A stretch of 64,000 nt of DNA from Stenotrophomonas rhizophila (GTDB lineage: Bacteria > Pseudomonadota > Gammaproteobacteria > Xanthomonadales > Xanthomonadaceae). Shown in pieces: positions 58,399-64,000 of this stretch. The notes under the pieces are model-generated. The model did not search any database and was not told where the DNA came from. It saw only the letters and a program-made list of their open reading frames with translations. Positions within the stretch are counted from its first letter, which is position 1; each line of letters begins with the position of its first letter. The stretch covers positions 1 to 64,000 of the forward strand of contig NZ_VDQT01000005.1 of assembly GCF_007667275.1 (NCBI RefSeq), written 5' to 3'. A program made the translations under genes and the position numbers.

Positions 58399-59952
58399 TC
58401 AAATCTTCATCGTGCCCGTCTCCAACCACCGCTGGTGCCACGACAACGCTTCCGGCAACAGGTGTGGGGTGTGCTTGCCGTAACTATCCCGGCTCGCCCG
58501 CTCGAAATAATCGTTCAACTGGTCGCGGAAATCCGGGTGCGCGCAGTTATCAATCACCGCACGCGCGCGCTTGCGCGGCGGCAGCCCGCGCAGATCCGCC
58601 AAGCCCTGCTCGGTCACGATCACCGACACATCGTGCTCGGTGTGGTCCACATGGCTCACCATCGGCACGATCGCGGAAATGGTGCCGTTCTTCGCCGTGG
58701 ACGGGCTGAGGAACGCCGACAGGAATCCGTTGCGCGCGAAATCGCCCGAGCCGCCAATGCCGTTCATGATCCGCGTGCCCATCACGTGGGTGGAATTGAC
58801 GTTGCCGTACAGATCCACCTCGATCATCCCGTTCATGCCGATGCAGCCCAGGCGGCGCACCAGTTCCGGATGGTTGGAAATCTCCTGCGTGCGCATGATG
58901 ATGCGCTCGCGGTAGAAATCGATGTGCTCCTTGAACGTCTCATTGGCCTGCGGGCTCAGCGCGAACCCGGTGCACGAGGCGTAGCTCAGCACCCCGTCGC
59001 GCAGCAGGTCCAGCATGCCGTCCTGGATCACCTCGGTAAACGCGCTCAGGTCGCGGAAGCCGCTCTTTCCCAGCCCCGCCAGCACTGCATTGGGAATGTT
59101 GCCCACGCCGCTCTGCAGCGGCAGCAGGTTGGCCGGCAGGCGGCCGCGCGCCACCTCGTGCTGCAGGAACTCGATCAGGTAGGCGGCAATCTGCTCGCTG
59201 GTCTGGTCGATCGGGCTGAACGGGCTGTTGCGGTCGGGTCCGTTGGTGCGCACCACCGCCACGATCTTGTCCGGATCGCAGCGCAGCGCGGTTTCACCGA
59301 TGCGGTCGTTGCCGTGGATCAGCGGAATCGGCTTGCGATGCGGCGGCAGCGCGGTGCCGTAGTAGATGTCGTGCATGCCGTCCACACCGGCCGGCTGCCA
59401 TTCGTTGACCTCGACGATCACCTTCTTCGCCAGGTCCAGCCAGGTCTTGTTGTTGCCCACCGAGGTGGAGGGCACCAGCGAACCGTCTTCGCGGATCGCG
59501 GAAACCTCGATCACCGCCGTATCGATCTCGCCATAGAACCCGAACCACACATGCTGGGCCACGTGGCTGAGATGGATGTCGATGTAGTCCAGCAGGCCGG
59601 CGTTGATGCGGTTGCGCGCGTCCGGGTCGCTCTGGAACGGCATGCGCATGGCGATGCCATCGGCCTTGGCCAGCGCGCCATCCAGTTCCGGCGCGGTGGA
59701 GGCACCGGTCATCAGGCTGATCTGGAAGGGCAGGTTGTCGGCGTGGAACGCCTCGATGCGCTGCGCCAGCGCCACCGGCACCGCCTTGGGGTAGCCCGAA
59801 CCGGTGAAACCACTCATGGCCACCGTCTCACCCGGCTGGATCAGCGCGGCGGCGGCTTCGGCAGATACAACGCGAGCGCGCAGGCGCGCGTCGGCAATGC
59901 GATCAACGGACATGACGACTACGTTTTGTGGGGGATATTCATTATCCGCCAT
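58399..59952 (-). CDS. Acetyl-CoA hydrolase / succinate:acetate CoA-transferase family protein
   Basis: A 517-residue class I CoA-transferase of the Cat1/AarC/ScpC group, which moves CoA between succinate, acetate or propionate. The catalytic Glu lies in LSAFTEVIQDGMLDLL (~306), the oxyanion region in VGNIPNAVLAGL, and the C-terminal signature in CAHPDFRDQLNDYFERA. VAMSGFTGSGYPKAVPVAL near the N-terminus is conserved. The ATG at 59952 has AGGGG upstream; the ATG at 59913 (MSVDRIADARLR) is an alternative nearer to the usual family start. Monocistronic. Confidence 0.93.
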   Translation of the reverse strand: MADNEYPPQNVVVMSVDRIADARLRARVVSAEAAAALIQPGETVAMSGFTGSGYPKAVPVALAQRIEAFHADNLPFQISLMTGASTAPELDGALAKADGIAMRMPFQSDPDARNRINAGLLDYIDIHLSHVAQHVWFGFYGEIDTAVIEVSAIREDGSLVPSTSVGNNKTWLDLAKKVIVEVNEWQPAGVDGMHDIYYGTALPPHRKPIPLIHGNDRIGETALRCDPDKIVAVVRTNGPDRNSPFSPIDQTSEQIAAYLIEFLQHEVARGRLPANLLPLQSGVGNIPNAVLAGLGKSGFRDLSAFTEVIQDGMLDLLRDGVLSYASCTGFALSPQANETFKEHIDFYRERIIMRTQEISNHPELVRRLGCIGMNGMIEVDLYGNVNSTHVMGTRIMNGIGGSGDFARNGFLSAFLSPSTAKNGTISAIVPMVSHVDHTEHDVSVIVTEQGLADLRGLPPRKRARAVIDNCAHPDFRDQLNDYFERASRDSYGKHTPHLLPEALSWHQRWLETGTMKI

Positions 59953-60097
59953 ACCACCCCTGTGCCGGGTGCGACCAAGGTGGAATGGCGCTCTCCGGGT
60001 ATATGAGCTCCTATTCAGTTAAATGAGGGCATCTGTACCCGTCAGTATTGTTTTGCAGTGCAGCGTGCAACTTGTTCGCGGAGCCTAGAAGATCGCC

Positions 60098-60160
60098 CTG
60101 CATCCCGACGTGGGGGAGGGAGCAGAGCCCGCTGGCAGTTCGCTGCAAGCGGGCTTTTTT
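60098..60160 (+). ncRNA. Candidate small RNA ending in a UUCG-capped terminator
   Basis: The 483-bp gap before glnE holds no gene up to 60232, yet contains a strong plus-strand terminator (60126-60160) preceded by G-rich sequence and, at 60086-60091, a TAGAAG that could serve as a -10. A transcript of about 60-100 bases would end here. A leader or attenuator RNA for glnE is the alternative. No known RNA family is recognised. Confidence 0.35.
60126..60160 (+). terminator. Strong Rho-independent terminator without an upstream gene
   Basis: AGCCCGCT (60126-60133) pairs with AGCGGGCT (60148-60155). An inner GCAG-TTCG-CTGC stem carries a UUCG tetraloop, and TTTTTT follows. The CoA-transferase gene runs the other way, so it does not belong to it. 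Confidence 0.85.
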
Positions 60161-60232
60161 ATGCCTGAAATTCGGCAGATGCCCAATTCATTGAAGGGCA
60201 CAACGCCATGCCGGACGGACGGCGGTGCCTTG

Positions 60233-60380
60233 GTAGGGTCGCATTCCAATCGACCGCCGTTGGATCACCCGCGTTCGATGGGGCATGACCTTGCGCGGGG
60301 AAGGTCTTTGTTTCTGCCAACGGTCATGCGTCACCGGGCGTTGACCCGTTATCGGCAGTCGTTTGGGAACCGACCCCACC
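60233..60380. repeat. 148-bp composite REP element upstream of glnE
   Basis: GTAGGGTCGCATTCCAATCG at the left, CCGACCCCACC (CTAC mutated to CCAC) at the right, and inner GGGGCATGACC/GGTCATGCGTCACC. It lies 54 bp before the glnE start codon. Confidence 0.9.
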
Positions 60381-60434
60381 GCACCGTGTCCGTGCCATTG
60401 GGGCGCCGCGCGCGGCCCCATGCATAATCGGTGT

Positions 60435-63293
60435 ATGCCGATTCCTGCCGATGCCGTCCCCGCCGCCCTCGTCCCCTTGGTCGACCGCGCGCTCGCCCGC
60501 CTTGCGCTCAGCCTGAACGACTCAGGGTCCTGGCCGCCCCCGGAACCGGTCCTCGCCCAGCTCCGCCTGCTGGCCATCACCAGCGACTTCGCCATCGACA
60601 CGCTGTGCCGGCAGCCTGCGCTCCTGTCGCAATTGACCCAAAACGACTGCCCGCCGCTGCCGCTTCCGGAACTCGATCCGCAGCAGCCGGCGGACTGGCC
60701 GGTGCGCCTGCGCCGCTACCGCACCGCCTGTTCCACGCGCCTGATCTGGCGCGACCTGGAAGGCCTGGACGACGTGCCCGCCACCCTCGCCGGGGCCACC
60801 CGCCTCGCCGAGGAATGCCTGGGCCTGGCGCTGGCCGCGCTGGAGCAGGAATTCGCCACCCGCCACGGCGTGGTCCGCGCCGCCGACGGCAGCGCCCAGC
60901 AGCTGGTGGTGTTCGGCCTGGGCAAGCTCGGCGGCGGCGAGCTCAATTTCAGTTCCGACGTCGACCTGGTCTACGCCTACCCGCAGGGCGGCGAATCCGA
61001 CGGCGCGCGCCCGCTCGCGGCCGAGGAATACTTCGCCCGGCTCGGCCAGCGCCTCGCACGCCTGCTCGACGACACCACCGTGGACGGCTTCAGCCACCGC
61101 GTCGACCTGCGCCTGCGCCCGTTCGGCAGTGCCGGCCGCGTCGCGCTCTCCTTCGCCGGCATGGACCAGTACTTCCAGCGCGAAGGCCGCGACTGGGAGC
61201 GCTACGCCTGGCTCAAGGCGCGCGCCGTGGCCGGTGACATCGCCGCCGGCGAAGCCTGGCTGCAGTCCCTGCGCCCGTTCGTGTACCGCCGCTACCTCGA
61301 CTTCACCGCGCTCGACGGCCTGCGCGAAATGAAGGCCGCGATCACCGCCGAAGTCTCGCGCCGCGACATGTTCGACGACATCAAGCGCGGCCCCGGCGGC
61401 ATCCGCGAAATCGAGTTCCTCGCGCAGGCCCTGCAGCTCATCCGCGGCGGCCGCGAAGCCAGCCTGCGCGAGCGCCGCCTGCTGCACGCGCTGCCGGCGC
61501 TGGTCGCCTGCGGGCAGATGGCCGCACAGGACGGCGACGACCTGCTGCACGCCTACGGCTTCCTGCGCCGGCTGGAAAACCGCCTGCAGATGCTGCGCGA
61601 CGCCCAGACCCACGCGCTGCCCGCCGACCCCACCGACCGCCTGCGCATCGCCTGCGGGTTGGGCTACGCGGACTGGGACGCGCTGGTGGCGGCGTTGGAT
61701 GTGCAGCGCGAGCGAGTCAGCACCGAATTCGCCGCGCTGCTCGCGCCGCGTGCCGGGCAGGCCGCGCCGGATGCGCTGGCCAACTACTGGCGCGGCATGC
61801 CCGACCGGGGCGATGCCGAAGTCCTGGCCAACGCCGGCTTCCACGATCCCAATGGTGCCGACCAGTCCCTGCGCGACTTCGCCCAGTCACTGGGCGTGAA
61901 ATCGCTCAGCGACACCGCCCGCGCACGCCTCGACCGCGTGCTGCCCGCCCTGCTGCACGCCGCCACCCGCTCGCCGCAGCCCGACGCCGCGCTCAAGCGC
62001 GTGCTCGGCCTGCTGCAGGCCATCCTGCGCCGCACCAGCTACCTGGCGCTGCTCGACGAACAACCCAGCGCGCTGTCGCGGCTGGTCGACGTGCTCGCGC
62101 GCAGCGCGCTGCTGGCAGAGCGCATCGCCGCCTACCCGTTGCTGCTGGACGAACTGCTCGACGTGCGCGTCTCCGGCCCCATGCCCGACGCCGCCGCCAT
62201 GCAGGCCGAGTGCGATGCCGCCCTGGCCGTGGATGACCCGGAAGCCGCGCTGCGCCTGCTCAATGAAACCCGCCTCGCGCTGAGCTTCCGCATGGCCTTG
62301 GCCACGCTGGACGGCCGCCAGCGCGCCGTGGACAGCACCCGCCAGCTCGCCCAGCTTGCGCAGGCCGTGGTGGTCACCGCGCTGGCGATGGCGGATGCGG
62401 ACATGCGCCGCGCGCACGGCGAAGTGCCCGGTGGTCGATTCGCGATCATCGGCTACGGCAGCCTGGGCGGTCTGGAGCTGGGCTTCGGCTCGGACCTGGA
62501 CCTGGTGTTCCTGCACGACCACCCGGCCGACCAGGACAGCAGCAACGGCGCGCGCCCGCTGGATCCGGGTCGCTGGTACGCGCGCCTGGCGCAGAAGGTG
62601 ATGGCGCTGCTCGGCGCGGTCACCGCCGCCGGCCGCCTGTACGACATCGACGTGCGCCTGCGCCCGGACGGCGGCAAGGGCTCGCTGGTGTCCTCGCTGG
62701 CCAGCTATACCGAATACCAGCGCGAGCGCGCCTGGACCTGGGAACACCAGGCGCTGGTGCGCGCGCGCGGGATTGCCGGCGACGCCACCCTGCTGGCCGA
62801 CTTCGAACGGATCCGCGCCACCACTCTGGCGAAACCGCGCGAACGCGACGTGCTGTTCGCCGACGTCATCAAGATGCGCGGCCGCATGCGCACCGAACTG
62901 GACCGCAGCGACGCCGCGCGCTGGGACCTGAAGCAGGGCGCCGGCGGCATCGTGGACCTCGAGTTCCTGCTGCAGACCGGCGTGCTCGACAGCGCAGCCA
63001 CCAACCCGCAGGTAGTGGAACCGCGCGACACCCCAAGCCTGATCGACCAGCTCGCCAGCATCGCCTGGCTGCCGGGCGGCACCCGCGAGGCGCTGCACGA
63101 AGCGCACGCCGCGTTGCTGGACGTGGGATTGGCGTGCACGCTGGACAGGAGGCCGCGATTGGCGGTGCCAACGCCCCCCCTGGAAGAAGCGCAGCGCGTC
63201 ATCACCGCAGCCTGCGAAGCGGCAGAATTGCCGTTCGGTAGGGTCGGTTCCCAAACGACCGCCGATAGCGGTTCAACGTTCGGTAACGCATGA
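60435..63293 (+). CDS. glnE: Bifunctional glutamine synthetase adenylyltransferase/deadenylase
   Basis: GlnE adenylylates glutamine synthetase to turn it off under nitrogen excess and reverses this when nitrogen is short. The 952-residue protein contains two nucleotidyltransferase domains: the N-terminal deadenylase with [23 protein letters not shown] (~165-185) and the C-terminal adenylyltransferase with [23 protein letters not shown] (~675-695). Each is followed by a helical domain with [10 protein letters not shown] and [10 protein letters not shown]. The start at 60435 is the first ATG after the repeat element. The last ~19 residues ([13 protein letters not shown]...) are translated from a GTAGGGTCG repeat that also supplies the TGA stop, so the native C-terminus was replaced. 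Confidence 0.96.
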   Translation: MPIPADAVPAALVPLVDRALARLALSLNDSGSWPPPEPVLAQLRLLAITSDFAIDTLCRQPALLSQLTQNDCPPLPLPELDPQQPADWPVRLRRYRTACSTRLIWRDLEGLDDVPATLAGATRLAEECLGLALAALEQEFATRHGVVRAADGSAQQLVVFGLGKLGGGELNFSSDVDLVYAYPQGGESDGARPLAAEEYFARLGQRLARLLDDTTVDGFSHRVDLRLRPFGSAGRVALSFAGMDQYFQREGRDWERYAWLKARAVAGDIAAGEAWLQSLRPFVYRRYLDFTALDGLREMKAAITAEVSRRDMFDDIKRGPGGIREIEFLAQALQLIRGGREASLRERRLLHALPALVACGQMAAQDGDDLLHAYGFLRRLENRLQMLRDAQTHALPADPTDRLRIACGLGYADWDALVAALDVQRERVSTEFAALLAPRAGQAAPDALANYWRGMPDRGDAEVLANAGFHDPNGADQSLRDFAQSLGVKSLSDTARARLDRVLPALLHAATRSPQPDAALKRVLGLLQAILRRTSYLALLDEQPSALSRLVDVLARSALLAERIAAYPLLLDELLDVRVSGPMPDAAAMQAECDAALAVDDPEAALRLLNETRLALSFRMALATLDGRQRAVDSTRQLAQLAQAVVVTALAMADADMRRAHGEVPGGRFAIIGYGSLGGLELGFGSDLDLVFLHDHPADQDSSNGARPLDPGRWYARLAQKVMALLGAVTAAGRLYDIDVRLRPDGGKGSLVSSLASYTEYQRERAWTWEHQALVRARGIAGDATLLADFERIRATTLAKPRERDVLFADVIKMRGRMRTELDRSDAARWDLKQGAGGIVDLEFLLQTGVLDSAATNPQVVEPRDTPSLIDQLASIAWLPGGTREALHEAHAALLDVGLACTLDRRPRLAVPTPPLEEAQRVITAACEAAELPFGRVGSQTTADSGSTFGNA

Positions 63294-63590
63294 CCCGGAC
63301 CAAAGCAAACGCCGTCCCCGACGATGTTCATGCCGCAACCGAACGCGGAACACCTAACGGCGGTCGATAGGGATGCGACCCCACCGGCGCTGCTCCATCG
63401 CAACGAGCCTGGACCCATCAATCCGCACGGAAATGCCTTCCGGTAGGGTCGGTTCCCAAACGACCGCCGATAGCGGTTCAACATTCGGTAACGCATGACC
63501 CCGGGCAAAAACAAAAGCCGTCCCCGACGACGTTCATGCCACAACCGAACGCGGAAAACGTAACGGCGGTCGATAGGGATGCGACCCTAC
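63238..63590. repeat. Two tandem 205-bp units of the 148-bp composite REP element
   Basis: Composites at 63238-63385 and 63443-63590 are 205 bp apart. Left arms read GTAGGGTCGGTTCCC and right arms GGTCGATAGGGATGCGAC before CCYACCGG. The first one overlaps the 3' end of glnE. The 328-bp gap between glnE and the next gene is almost entirely this repeat. Confidence 0.93.
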
Positions 63591-63620
63591 CGGTACTCCA
63601 TCGTTACGTGCCTGCACCCA

Positions 63621-64000
63621 TCACGCCGTACGCGGCGCCATCTTCCACAGCAACGCGCGGAACGGCGCCAGCAGGAACACGCCGATGGCCAGCTTCACCG
63701 CCAGGTCGCCCGCTGCCCAGCTCACCCACGGCAAGCTCGAGCCGGCAAACGCAATGCTCCAGAAAATTGTGGTATCCAACGTCGCACTGCACGTGGTCGC
63801 CACCATCGGCGCGCGCCACCAATGCCCGCGCCGCAACCGATCAAACACGGTGATATCCAGCAGCTGCGCGGCGATGAACGCCAGGCACGAGGCCACCGCA
63901 ATGCGCGGTGTGGCGATCCAGATCGACAGCACCACCGCCAACGCAAACCCGGCCCATGCCACCCTGCGTGCCGCTGCGGGACCAAACCGGCGGTTGATCA
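63621..64000 (-). CDS. yhhQ: VUT-family queuosine precursor transporter (YhhQ-like), partial
   Basis: The C-terminal ~125 residues of a membrane protein whose frame stays open to the window edge. NRRFGPAAARRVAWAGFALAVVLSIWIATPRIAVASCLAFIAAQLLDITVFDRLRR and VATTCSATLDTTIFWSIAFAG match the VUT/YhhQ family of queuine precursor importers (AS.xAF...xxD.xxxxxLR). The 5' end lies beyond position 64000. It is convergent with glnE. Confidence 0.88.
   Translation of the reverse strand, partial: INRRFGPAAARRVAWAGFALAVVLSIWIATPRIAVASCLAFIAAQLLDITVFDRLRRGHWWRAPMVATTCSATLDTTIFWSIAFAGSSLPWVSWAAGDLAVKLAIGVFLLAPFRALLWKMAPRTA

Overview
The window is a chromosomal segment of a high-GC gammaproteobacterium of the family Xanthomonadaceae, most likely a Stenotrophomonas. 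Two things point there. The gene families and their order are xanthomonad: coxB-coxA-ctaG-coxC-SURF1-ctaA-ctaB, tsaD divergent from rpsU-yqeY-brkB-dnaG, and an Oar-like TonB receptor. The intergenic regions are also full of short palindromes that begin with GTAG, the hallmark of the SMAG family of REP elements known from S. maltophilia. No rRNA, tRNA, prophage or CRISPR array was seen.

Layout: 0-1.5 kb is a tandem array of REP-type repeats next to a REP-associated tyrosine transposase (RAYT). 1.5-11 kb carries envelope and secreted proteins: an M28 peptidase lipoprotein, a VNG-repeat protein, EnvC, an S41 protease, a rhomboid protease, a FadL-type porin and a ThuA-domain protein. 11-14.3 kb is putA. 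14.6-23.2 kb is an almost complete cytochrome aa3 oxidase and heme A assembly locus. 23.2-26.5 kb holds a ChaN/Tiki-like protein, an unrecognised pair of secreted proteins of different base composition, and an SBF-type transporter. 26.5-32.2 kb is a rearranged macromolecular-synthesis cluster (tsaD divergent from rpsU, yqeY, brkB, dnaG and a phosphatase). 32.2-40.4 kb has an orphan Abi/HEPN-type protein, folB, an MscS channel, a GH3 glucosidase behind a LacI-type operator, a 29-bp minisatellite and a sugar dehydrogenase. 40.7-53.5 kb is a divergent cluster that reads as a peptidoglycan-peptide scavenging locus. 53.6-64 kb has assorted genes (EF-hand protein, HAD hydrolase, 2-oxoadipate dioxygenase, CoA transferase, glnE, yhhQ) separated by copies of a roughly 148-bp composite repeat.

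The most coherent functional unit is the 40.7-53.5 kb cluster. One arm has an NlpC/P60 endopeptidase, an L-Ala-D/L-Glu epimerase, an RpiR/MurR-type regulator, a YafK-type L,D-transpeptidase-fold protein and an amino-acid permease. The other has a transglutaminase-like protein, a TonB-dependent receptor, a class-C beta-lactamase-fold serine hydrolase and a VanX-type D-Ala-D-Ala dipeptidase. The arms share an AT-rich control region containing an inverted repeat over a predicted -10 box. It resembles a Bacillus ykfBC-like murein-peptide pathway fitted with a TonB importer; this is an inference from family assignments.

The second theme is REP biology. At least seven palindrome types share the GTAG head. 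Some supply the stop codon of the preceding gene, one now encodes the C-terminus of GlnE, and some lie in frame inside three secreted or exported proteins, where they have been amplified into peptide repeats.
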